From assembly GCF_000316625.1 (NCBI RefSeq), contig NC_019676.1:4234501-4298500 (forward strand): a DNA stretch of 64,000 nucleotides, written 5' to 3'. Made by a program: the position numbers and the translations under genes. A model generated the notes under the pieces. That model saw nothing but the letters and a program-made list of their open reading frames with translations. It made no database searches and was not told the DNA's origin. Numbering within the stretch: the first letter of the stretch is position 1; every line of letters starts with the position of its first letter. Source of the stretch: Nostoc sp. PCC 7107 (GTDB lineage Bacteria > Cyanobacteriota > Cyanobacteriia > Cyanobacteriales > Nostocaceae). Positions 56,865 to 64,000 of this stretch are shown here, one piece after another.

Positions 56865-57086
56865 GTAGGTTGGGTGCAGGCGCACAAAAAATATTGAAAA
56901 CACACAGCAAATTTATATTGCGCCGTAACCCAACACCAAATCATCATAATTTTGAGAGAATATTGCCACAGATAAAATAATTGCAGCGTGGATTTTAGCG
57001 TTTGAATTAAGATATTTTGGTAGTTGAAAATTTTGCCTTTTTCTTCATAGCATTTGTTGGGTTCCACTTCGTTCCACCCAACCTAC
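56865..57086. repeat. REP-like flanking repeat, right copy
   Basis: It repeats the left copy: GTAGGTTGGGTGCAGGCGCA at the start, GCGCCGTAACCCAACACCAA in the middle and TTGTTGGGTTCCACTTCG at the end, followed by CCCAACCTAC, which is complementary to the opening motif. A ~40-bp insertion around 56985-57025 is absent from the left copy. The element is adjacent to the end of the CRISPR array. Confidence 0.8.
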
Positions 57087-57140
57087 AAGATCTACAAGAT
57101 CAGGCGATCGTACTTAGATATTTTACATCGCCTAAGCGGT

Positions 57141-58200
57141 GTTTCCATCCCCGTGAGGGGTAATTAATTGAAAACCGTATGAAGTTCATCTGCCACAAAC
57201 AGACGAACAGAGTTTTCATCCCCGTGAGGGGTAATTAATTGAAAACTCAAAATACACCAAAGTGTTTTCCCTGGCGGTTTAGCGTTTCCATCCCCGTGAG
57301 GGGTAATTAATTGAAAACGTTTTAGATTCAGAACGGGTTAGAGAAATCAATGCTCGTGTTTCCATCCCCGTGAGGGGTAATTAATTGAAAACGAACATTC
57401 TCAACAACATGTTGTTGAAGCAGTTGATACTGTTTCCATCCCCGTGAGGGGTAATTAATTGAAAACGGTTATGCTGATAAAATGTCCACGAACTTTAACA
57501 CCGCGTTTCCATCCCCGTGAGGGGTAATTAATTGAAAACTATTGCGTTTCCGAAGTGGAGATAGACAAAAAATTACCGTTTCCATCCCCGTGAGGGGTAA
57601 TTAATTGAAAACTCCATGTCGCTTTCTTTTGTGACAATAAGAGGATAATGGTTTCCATCCCCGTGAGGGGTAATTAATTGAAAACTTGGGTGAAAGCTCA
57701 ACTGGCTCGTCTAATACTCTACCGTTTCCATCCCCGTGAGGGGTAATTAATTGAAAACCCTCGCGGAAGCCCCCGCGCTTCCCGAAGAAGTTCCAGTGTT
57801 TCCATCCCCGTGAGGGGTAATTAATTGAAAACGAAGTAGTTGATAGCAGTAAATTACTATCAGGGCATATTGTTTCCATCCCCGTGAGGGGTAATTAATT
57901 GAAAACGCTTCACTTCGTATTCTGGAGCAGTTTGAGGAGGCGCTAGTTTCCATCCCCGTGAGGGGTAATTAATTGAAAACAGAATACTCACTTCAACTAA
58001 ATATTCCTCAAGAAAAGTTTCCATCCCCGTGAGGGGTAATTAATTGAAAACAATTCGGAAAAGTGGGGTCAACATTGATCCTCAGCACGTTTCCATCCCC
58101 GTGAGGGGTAATTAATTGAAAACCCGGTGTTGCTGCCCAGACCACACCCCCTCCCAGGGGGGAGCGTTTCCATCCCCGTGAGGGGTAATTAATTGAAAAC
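57141..58200 (-). CRISPR. CRISPR array, 15 repeats and 14 spacers
   Basis: Fifteen 35-bp repeats (plus-strand start GTTTCCATCCCCGTGAGGGG, end TAATTAATTGAAAAC) alternate with spacers of 36-42 bp. All repeats are identical except the second (57212-57246), which has T for C at position 5. The GTGA-looped stem CCCC/GGGG is eight bases from the plus-strand start, so on the minus strand the stem is followed by ATGGAAAC, the usual 8-nt crRNA tag of Cas6-processed systems. Together with the variant at the low-coordinate end, this suggests minus-strand transcription with a leader beyond 58200. No cas gene is in the window. Confidence 0.97.
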
Positions 58201-58400
58201 CCTACTCTTTTAGAAGCCTTATCCAGAGAGGGTTAGAAATACCAATTTCTGAGGGGGTCTAATTTACCTGTCAATAAGCTCAGACTATTGAGAATAGAAG
58301 GTCATTAGACCATACTCAAAAGCTTACACAGTCAGCTATCTGAGGGGGTCAACGAAAGAATCAGGTTTTGAGCGATCGCCCGACCCCCTCAGATCACAAA
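58201..58400 (-). promoter_or_regulatory. Probable CRISPR leader with repeated CTGAGGGGGTC motif
   Basis: If the array is read on the minus strand, this is its leader. It holds three copies of a 12-13-mer: 58248-58260 and 58338-58350 (TCTGAGGGGGTC on the plus strand) and an inverted copy at 58382-58394. The second and third form a perfect 13-bp stem with a 31-nt loop. Such repeats are candidates for integration or transcription signals. The assignment depends on the inferred array direction. Confidence 0.5.
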
Positions 58401-58671
58401 ACTTTACATTTATTTTTAGCTATTTAATTGTCATGGTGCAGATGATTTTGAATGCGCTTAAATTATGTTATTTGAAGTGGTTATGTGTCAAACTTTTGAT
58501 ACAAAATTTTAGATGTGATTTTGGCGATCGCATTTTATGATATCTTGAGTCGACTGATTTAGATTTTGCCAGGCACCAAAGATGAAAAGAAATAGGATAC
58601 AAAGGCAATTAGCTATGTTTTAGCTAAGGTTAACTTAAGTGATATCCTAAATTACTCATCCAAAATTATAT

Positions 58672-61600
58672 ATGGCGGAAGAATTAAATTTTCAAGGCGA
58701 TGGTAGCGATCGCCTACCACCCCAAAATATTGAAGCAGAAGAAGCGATTTTGGGGGGAATTTTATTAGATCCAGAAGCGATTGGCCGAGTTAGCGATCGC
58801 CTAGTGGCCGAAGCATTTTATATTAGCGCCCACAGAGAAATCTATCAAGCCGCCCTGCGCCTCCACGCCCAAGGTAAACCTACAGATTTACTTTCAATTA
58901 CCAGCTGGTTAACAGATAATGATTTACTAGCGCGGATTGGCGGTAGAAATAAATTAGCCACCCTCGTAGACCGCACAGTCTCAGCGGTTAACATTGACGC
59001 TTTAGCAGGCTTAGTCATGGAAAAATACCTGCGGCGACAGTTAATTAAAGCTGGCAACGAAATTGTCCATCTTGGTTATGAAACAGAAACCGAATTACCA
59101 CTAGTTTTAGACAAAGCAGAACAGAAAGTTTTTGGTGTCACCCAAGAACGGCCTCAATCGGGTTTAGTACATATTTCTGATACTTTAGTCAATACCTTTC
59201 AAGATATTGAAACACGCCATCAAGGTATTGCTTTACCTGGGATTCCTTGTGGGTTTTATGATTTAGATGCTATGACTAGCGGTTTCCAGCGTTCTGATTT
59301 AATTATCGTCGCTGGCAGGCCGTCAATGGGGAAATGCCTCAGCTTTGATTCAGAAATCGTCTTGGCAGATGGAAAAATTACCACTATTGAACAATTGTAC
59401 AAACAGCGTCAAGGCTCGTTATTGACGTTAAATGATAATTGGAAATTTAGCTTCACCCAACCATCAGCATTTGTAGATGATGGGATAAAACCCGTTTTTC
59501 GAGTAACAACTCGCTTGGGGAGAACTATTGAAACCACAATCACCCATCCATATTTAACTATTAAAGGCTGGCAAAGATTAGAAAATCTTCAAGTTGGAGA
59601 GCGAATTGCTGTACCGCGCAAAATAGATGTATTTGGGACAAAAACCCTGCGTGAATGTGAGGTGAAATTACTAGCCTATTTAATCGGTGATGGTGGTTTG
59701 ACTAATAGCAATCCACGATTTACAAATAGTAATCCGTTACTCCAAACAGAATTTTCCCAAGCTGTGGCTGATTTTGGCGGTTTGGCTGTGCGCTGGGAGA
59801 CTTCCCAAGAACAATGCACACCATCACTTTGTGTTCGAGGTGATTTAGAATTTATTGCTAGTCAAAGACAATTGTTTGCTCAACGCTTAAAAACTTTAGT
59901 TCAGTCTCAAAGTTTAACTGCTAGACAATTGAGTTGTGAGTTAGATGTTAGTCCATCTTTGTTAACTATTTGGCAGCAAGGGCAATGTGTACCAAATGCT
60001 AATAAGTTTAAAAAACTGTGTACACTGCTCAAAACTGAAGCAGAAGAATTTGCACCTTATGGATTTACTAGCATCAGCAAGACTAGCCGCAATTCCCTCA
60101 CAGTTTGGTTAGAAAAATTAGGGTTATGGGGTAAAGATGCTCATACCAAAACAGTACCAACAATTGTTTTTCAGTTAGAGCGATCGCAAATAGCTATGTT
60201 TCTCAATCGTCTGTTTGCTACAGATGGATGGGCAACTTTACTTACAAGCGGTCAATCACAATTAGGTTACTGTTCTGTCAGCGAAAAATTAGCAAGACAA
60301 ATACAACATTTATTATTGCGATTTGGCATTATTGCCAGACTGAAAAAACGTTTAGTGAAATATCAAGACACTCGCAGACAAGCTTGGCAATTAGATATCA
60401 CTGATGCCCAAAGTATCAAAACATTTATCTCTGAAATTGGGATTGTTGGTAAAGAAGCAGCCTTAGAAAAAGTCGCAGAAGCAATATCACAAAAGCGATA
60501 TCAAACTAATTGTGACCTCATTCCCGTTGAAATTTGGGAACAGATAGCGATCGCTAAAGGTAACGAATCTTGGGCAAGTTTAGCCAAACGTGCTGGTATT
60601 CAAAACTATACAAATATGCGCGTCGGTAAACGTGCTTTAAAAAGAGAACGGCTGTGGAATTTAGCCACTGCTTTAGAAAATTTACAACTACAACAGTTAG
60701 CGACTAGTGATATCTACTGGGATGAAATTGTAGCAATTGAGCTAGTAGGTTTCAAGCAAGTCTATGACTTAACAATTTCTAAAACACACAATTTTGTGGC
60801 TAATGATATCTGTGTTCACAATACAGCCTTTTGCTTGAACCTAGCTCATAATATTGCTGCTGGTTATAAATTACCAGTCGCGGTTTTTAGCTTAGAAATG
60901 TCCAAAGAACAGCTAGTACAGCGACTTTTAGCGAGTGAAGCGGGAATTGAATCGGGTTATCTGCGGAGTGGACGCATCAGTCAAACCCAGTGGGAACCCT
61001 TAAGTCGGGCGATTGGTATGCTTTCCGAAATGCCGATTTACATTGATGATACGCCAAATATGACCGTTAACGAAATGCGGAGTCAAGCTAGGCGACTGCA
61101 AGCCGAACAAGGCGCAGACTTAGGGTTGATTGTCATAGATTACCTGCAATTAATGGAAGGCGCAGGCGATAACCGCGTACAAGAATTATCTCGGATTACG
61201 CGCAGTCTCAAAGGTTTAGCCCGTGAATTATCTGTGCCTGTAATTGCTTTATCCCAGTTAAGCCGCGGCGTAGAAGCACGTACAAACAAGCGTCCCATGC
61301 TTTCTGATTTGAGAGAATCAGGTTGTTTAACAGGTGATACTTTAATTACATTGGCAGATAGTGGATTACAAGTACCAATTAAAGAATTAGTTGGTAAATC
61401 TGGTTTTGCCATTTGGGCATTGAACGAATCCACAATGCAATTAGAAAAGGCAAATGTTAGCCATACCTTTTCTACAGGAATCAAGCCTGTATTTACCCTA
61501 ACAACTCGATTAGGACGAAAAATTCGTGCTACAGTTAATCACAAGTTTCTAACAATTAATGGCTGGAAAAGACTGGATGAATTAAATCTTAAACAACATC

Positions 61601-62799
61601 TATGTTTACCAAGACATATTCCCAGTTCTGGTAAACCAACAATGACCTATACCGAGGTTGCATTATTAGGACATTTAATTGGGGACGGCTGTACACTACC
61701 ACGTCATGCGATACAGTACACAACCAGAGAGATAGATTTAGCAGAGAATGTTGCTTTCTTAGCCAGAGAAGTTTTTGGAGATTCAATCATTCCTAGAATC
61801 TCGCCTGAGCGAGACTGGTATCAAGTATATTTATCCGCAACAAAACGTCTCACTCATAGTGTGAGAAATCCTATTGCTAAATGGCTAGATTCCCTCGGTA
61901 TTTTTGGTTTAAGGTCTTACGAAAAATTTGTACCTCAAGAATTATTCTCACAACCACAGGAGTTAATAGCCTGCTTTTTAAGACACCTTTGGAGTACAGA
62001 TGGCTGTATTAAATTAGTTGCTGGTAAAAGACCAAGACCTATTGCGTATTATGCCAGCAGTAGCGAGAGACTAGCCTTTGATGTACAAACCCTTTTGTTA
62101 AGGCTTGGAATTAATGCCAAGCTCAAGATAATTCCTCAAATTGGCAAAGGTAGAAACCAATATCATGTGACCATTACTGGTAAGCCTGATCTTGAGTTAT
62201 TTATTCAAAAAGTTAGAGCAGTAGGAGAATATAAGCTAGGTTCATTGCAACAAATTGCTCAACACTTGGAAAACTCAATTCATAACCCTAACAGAGATGT
62301 CATTCCCAAAGATGTTTGGAAAACACTAGTTATACCCGCAATGCCAAGTGTTAGTTTAACCACAAGGCTATTACATTCTTCTTTAGGAACATCTTATTGT
62401 GGCTCTACGCTTTACAAAGCGAATTTAAGTAGAGAAAGAGCATTAAAAGTAGCCAAGCTTGTTCAATCAAATGAACTTTTGTCCTTGGCTAATAGCGATG
62501 TTTATTGGGATGAAATAGTTTCAATTGAATTGAGTGGAGAGGAAGAAGTTTTTGACCTAACTGTTCCTGGTTTACACAACTTTGTAGCCAATAATATTAT
62601 TGTTCACAACTCTATCGAACAAGACGCAGATTTAGTTATTATGCTATACCGCGATGAATATTATTCACCAGATACCCCTGATCGCGGCATTGCTGAAGTC
62701 ATAGTAGCAAAGCACCGCAACGGCCCAACAGGCACAGTAAAACTATTATTCGACCCGCAATATACCAAGTTTAAAAATCTAGCAAGACCAAATTATTAA
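58672..62799 (+). CDS. dnaB: Replicative DNA helicase DnaB with two inteins
   Basis: The 1375-aa precursor is DnaB, the hexameric helicase at the replication fork. The host segments total 450 aa, the usual length: residues 1-221 (N-terminal domain to Walker A), 718-884 (helicase core, VFSLEMSKEQLVQRLL, LGLIVIDYLQLM) and 1314-1375 (SIEQDADLVIMLYRDEYY to the end). Intein 1 splits the Walker A motif (GRPSMGK|T); intein 2 splits SDLRESG|SIEQ. Both must splice for active DnaB. The region upstream carries the CRISPR array; a promoter is likely within 58400-58671. Confidence 0.97.
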   Translation: MAEELNFQGDGSDRLPPQNIEAEEAILGGILLDPEAIGRVSDRLVAEAFYISAHREIYQAALRLHAQGKPTDLLSITSWLTDNDLLARIGGRNKLATLVDRTVSAVNIDALAGLVMEKYLRRQLIKAGNEIVHLGYETETELPLVLDKAEQKVFGVTQERPQSGLVHISDTLVNTFQDIETRHQGIALPGIPCGFYDLDAMTSGFQRSDLIIVAGRPSMGKCLSFDSEIVLADGKITTIEQLYKQRQGSLLTLNDNWKFSFTQPSAFVDDGIKPVFRVTTRLGRTIETTITHPYLTIKGWQRLENLQVGERIAVPRKIDVFGTKTLRECEVKLLAYLIGDGGLTNSNPRFTNSNPLLQTEFSQAVADFGGLAVRWETSQEQCTPSLCVRGDLEFIASQRQLFAQRLKTLVQSQSLTARQLSCELDVSPSLLTIWQQGQCVPNANKFKKLCTLLKTEAEEFAPYGFTSISKTSRNSLTVWLEKLGLWGKDAHTKTVPTIVFQLERSQIAMFLNRLFATDGWATLLTSGQSQLGYCSVSEKLARQIQHLLLRFGIIARLKKRLVKYQDTRRQAWQLDITDAQSIKTFISEIGIVGKEAALEKVAEAISQKRYQTNCDLIPVEIWEQIAIAKGNESWASLAKRAGIQNYTNMRVGKRALKRERLWNLATALENLQLQQLATSDIYWDEIVAIELVGFKQVYDLTISKTHNFVANDICVHNTAFCLNLAHNIAAGYKLPVAVFSLEMSKEQLVQRLLASEAGIESGYLRSGRISQTQWEPLSRAIGMLSEMPIYIDDTPNMTVNEMRSQARRLQAEQGADLGLIVIDYLQLMEGAGDNRVQELSRITRSLKGLARELSVPVIALSQLSRGVEARTNKRPMLSDLRESGCLTGDTLITLADSGLQVPIKELVGKSGFAIWALNESTMQLEKANVSHTFSTGIKPVFTLTTRLGRKIRATVNHKFLTINGWKRLDELNLKQHLCLPRHIPSSGKPTMTYTEVALLGHLIGDGCTLPRHAIQYTTREIDLAENVAFLAREVFGDSIIPRISPERDWYQVYLSATKRLTHSVRNPIAKWLDSLGIFGLRSYEKFVPQELFSQPQELIACFLRHLWSTDGCIKLVAGKRPRPIAYYASSSERLAFDVQTLLLRLGINAKLKIIPQIGKGRNQYHVTITGKPDLELFIQKVRAVGEYKLGSLQQIAQHLENSIHNPNRDVIPKDVWKTLVIPAMPSVSLTTRLLHSSLGTSYCGSTLYKANLSRERALKVAKLVQSNELLSLANSDVYWDEIVSIELSGEEEVFDLTVPGLHNFVANNIIVHNSIEQDADLVIMLYRDEYYSPDTPDRGIAEVIVAKHRNGPTGTVKLLFDPQYTKFKNLARPNY
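59335..60822 (+). other. DnaB intein 1 (P-loop site, 496 aa)
   Basis: The intein begins with Cys222 (CLSFDSEIV) and ends with VHN, followed by Thr as +1 nucleophile. The splicing block with ETTITHPYLTI supplies the TxxH-type motif. Two LAGLIDADG homing-endonuclease blocks are visible (LLAYLIGDGG and MFLNRLFATDGW). Between them lies a ~60-aa insertion with the sequence LTARQLSCELDVSPSLLTIW, which reads as an XRE-type HTH. It is 67 aa longer than intein 2. Confidence 0.93.
61324..62610 (+). other. DnaB intein 2 (RESG/SIEQ site, 429 aa)
   Basis: The intein begins with Cys885 (CLTGDTLITLA) and ends with VHN before Ser +1, the site used by cyanobacterial DnaB inteins such as that of Synechocystis. 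Splicing block B is RATVNHKFLTI. The endonuclease blocks are ALLGHLIGDGC and CFLRHLWSTDGC. The C-terminal part (YWDEIVSIELSGEEEVFDLT) is closely similar to that of intein 1, so the two inteins are related. No HTH insertion is present. Confidence 0.93.
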
Positions 62800-62800
62800 A

Positions 62801-62851
62801 GTGTGAAGTATGAAGTCTAAAATTTCAGACTTCATACTTCATACTTCACAC
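62801..62851. terminator. Heptamer-based hairpin between dnaB and the FKBP gene
   Basis: GTGTGAAGTATGAAGTCT (62801-62818) pairs with AGACTTCATACTTC...TTCACAC (62827-62851), with one extra 7-nt unit in the right arm. T-rich sequence (TTTATTT) follows on the plus strand. It lies between convergent genes and could terminate both. The arms are built from TGAAGTA/TGAAGTC heptamers. Confidence 0.6.
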
Positions 62852-62852
62852 T

Positions 62853-63374
62853 TTATTTAACATCAAGCAATTCCACATCAAAAATTAGGGTAGCGTTAGG
62901 TGGAATTACGCCACCAGCGCCACGGGAACCATAGCCTAAATCTGCGGGGATAATCAACTCACGCTGACCCCCAACCTTCATTGTGCTGAGTCCTTCGTCC
63001 CAACCTTTGATCACTTGTCCTACGCCGATTTGAAAGCTAAAAGGACGGCCGCGATCGCGGGAACTATCAAACTGAGTACCATCTTCTAAAGTGCCAGTGT
63101 AGTGAACTACAACTGTTTGGCCAGACTGAGGAGTTGTCCCTGTTCCCTCTTTGATTTCAACGTATTTTAGCCCAGAGGAAGTAGTGACAACATTTTTATC
63201 AGACATAGTGTTGTTCGCTATTAGAGTATCGTTTTTTGTAATGGTAGTGGGCGATGATTGCGATTGGGTCAAATTAGCAGCAATGGCAGTATCTTGTTTA
63301 TTGCCTAATTGCCCTAACACTAAAACCACAACACAAACCAGCATGACACCCACGCTGAGTAAAATTGCTTTCAA
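62853..63374 (-). CDS. FKBP-type peptidyl-prolyl isomerase, exported or anchored
   Basis: The N-terminus is a hydrophobic signal/anchor ([20 protein letters not shown]), followed by a Thr/Ser-rich linker. Residues ~65-173 are a complete FKBP domain: [59 protein letters not shown] and a final [19 protein letters not shown]. The active-site Tyr, Phe and Trp are present. It would speed proline isomerisation during folding in the thylakoid lumen or periplasm. It is convergent to dnaB. Confidence 0.95.
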   Translation of the reverse strand: MKAILLSVGVMLVCVVVLVLGQLGNKQDTAIAANLTQSQSSPTTITKNDTLIANNTMSDKNVVTTSSGLKYVEIKEGTGTTPQSGQTVVVHYTGTLEDGTQFDSSRDRGRPFSFQIGVGQVIKGWDEGLSTMKVGGQRELIIPADLGYGSRGAGGVIPPNATLIFDVELLDVK

Positions 63375-63453
63375 AATTATTCCTCCCTACTGAGGTCGTT
63401 TGGAAAAAGCAATACTAACAGAACACATTTAGTTTAAATCACAAAGGACAGAT

Positions 63454-63777
63454 TTAACGCCAAAGCTTATTTTCTAAATCACGAACTTGACGTTCCAAAC
63501 GGTCAATTCTTCCCCGTAGTTCATCAACCTCAGACTGACGCGCCACCCCTAAGTCCTGCATCATATTCCGCATTTGTCTTTGCATTTGGACATCCCAGTT
63601 TCCTTGCTCTGACTTTAACTGCTCTACAATATCATCCATTACCGCCTTAGCTTGCTCAGGATTTAGCTTGCCGTCTTTGACTAATTCATCACTGACTTCT
63701 CGCAACTTTTCTGCGACCAAAGACGTTGTACCAATTCCTACCATCATTAGCTGTTGCAACCAGTTGTTGCTATCCAT
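63454..63777 (-). CDS. Phasin-like coiled-coil protein
   Basis: The 107-aa protein is almost all helix. An N-terminal hydrophobic helix (WLQQLMMVGIGTTSLVAEKL) leads to a charged helical middle and a coiled-coil C-terminus (VDELRGRIDRLERQVRDLEN). This matches the cyanobacterial proteins annotated as phasin family, which may coat polyhydroxyalkanoate granules, although many hosts lack confirmed PHA. No PHA synthase is in the window, so a granule role is only inferred. Confidence 0.75.
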   Translation of the reverse strand: MDSNNWLQQLMMVGIGTTSLVAEKLREVSDELVKDGKLNPEQAKAVMDDIVEQLKSEQGNWDVQMQRQMRNMMQDLGVARQSEVDELRGRIDRLERQVRDLENKLWR

Positions 63778-63906
63778 ACGTCCTTCCTGTTATTTATTTC
63801 AAACCAGCCTCCTTGCTCTTGAGTGTATGCAATCAAGCTATGCTGGAAGCGGAGTTAATTCTAGCCTACATCTCTATTTTGGCAAATTAGCAAACAGAAG
63901 GAATGA

Positions 63907-64000
63907 ATGAGTGTGGTTATAGAACTGCTGAAATTTCAGGTTGACCCAAATCGGCGAGAAAGTTTTATCCAACAAGATGCAGAAATTTGGACAACAGCCT
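63907..64000 (+). CDS. TIGR03792-like protein, 3' end outside window
   Basis: The first 31 codons are visible: MSVVIELLKFQVDPNRRESF followed by IQQDAEIWTTA. From memory this matches the start of TIGR03792, a small cyanobacterial family related to antibiotic-biosynthesis-monooxygenase-like dimeric barrels. The ATG at 63907 is preceded by AGAAGGAATGA with a GAAGGA ribosome binding site. The function is unknown. Confidence 0.65.
   Translation, partial: MSVVIELLKFQVDPNRRESFIQQDAEIWTTA

Noticed and set aside
57141-57175. CRISPR leader at the low-coordinate side
   Set aside because: The first repeats here include the only variant, and stem position and the ATGGAAAC tag favour minus-strand transcription, placing the leader at the other end.
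57601-57953. Minus-strand frames with repeated SINYPSRGWK peptide
   Set aside because: They are translations of the CRISPR repeat and spacers, not genes.
1-64000. tRNA or rRNA genes
   Set aside because: No cloverleaf with a GTTCGA-type T-loop and no rRNA-like stretch was found by eye in the intergenic regions; a covariance-model scan could still reveal one.

Overview
The window is chromosomal DNA from a filamentous, probably heterocyst-forming cyanobacterium (Nostoc/Anabaena/Calothrix group). The signs are many HIP1 octamers (GCGATCGC), short tandem arrays of several different heptamers, cyanobacterium-typical families (DUF1816, a caspase-like protein with altered catalytic residues, a TIGR03792-like protein, cyanobacterial ATP-sulfurylase and ADP-glucose pyrophosphorylase), and a DnaB helicase interrupted by two inteins.

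Layout. 1-12.2 kb is mainly housekeeping: a glycosylhydrolase cut by the left edge, an alpha/beta hydrolase, polA with a CheB-like gene stub upstream, glgC, a P-loop kinase, a DnaJ-like protein, a glutathione transferase, NAD(P)HX repair and a SPOR protein. 12.5-29.4 kb holds mnmA, a 21-bp minisatellite, sat, a secreted pseudo-caspase, an IS630-type element, rlmB, mrnC, a STAS protein, carA, a lipoprotein-like aspartic protease, trpD, a Dam-type methylase and a cytochrome b-like protein.

29.4-40.4 kb is the most unusual block. All its genes are on the minus strand. In transcription order they are a dynamin-like GTPase (849 aa), a giant Hsp70/actin-fold protein (1133 aa), an unrecognised 365-aa protein, then an XRE-HTH/dynamin-like GTPase followed in the same frame, after one TAA, by a hydrophobic membrane protein. 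An IS4-type element with a 9-bp target duplication sits between the 365-aa gene and the HTH-GTPase gene, so the cluster was probably contiguous before insertion. I recognise no published system with exactly this composition. The closest analogy is the SrfB (Hsp70-like)/SrfC (GTPase-like) pairing.

41.4-46.4 kb has a PAS histidine kinase, a VOC protein, a DUF2817 peptidase, gloB and a small conserved-looking protein. 46.7-55.3 kb is a plus-strand polysaccharide cluster: six glycosyltransferase-like genes around an ABC exporter whose C-terminus carries a HisKA-like extension. The final part has rplI, a REP-associated tyrosine transposase between two copies of a ~200-bp repeat, a 15-repeat CRISPR array without cas genes in the window, dnaB with two inteins, an FKBP isomerase, a phasin-like protein and the start of a TIGR03792-like gene.

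Functions, domains and homology are read from motifs by eye. No database search, structure prediction or RNA folding was run.
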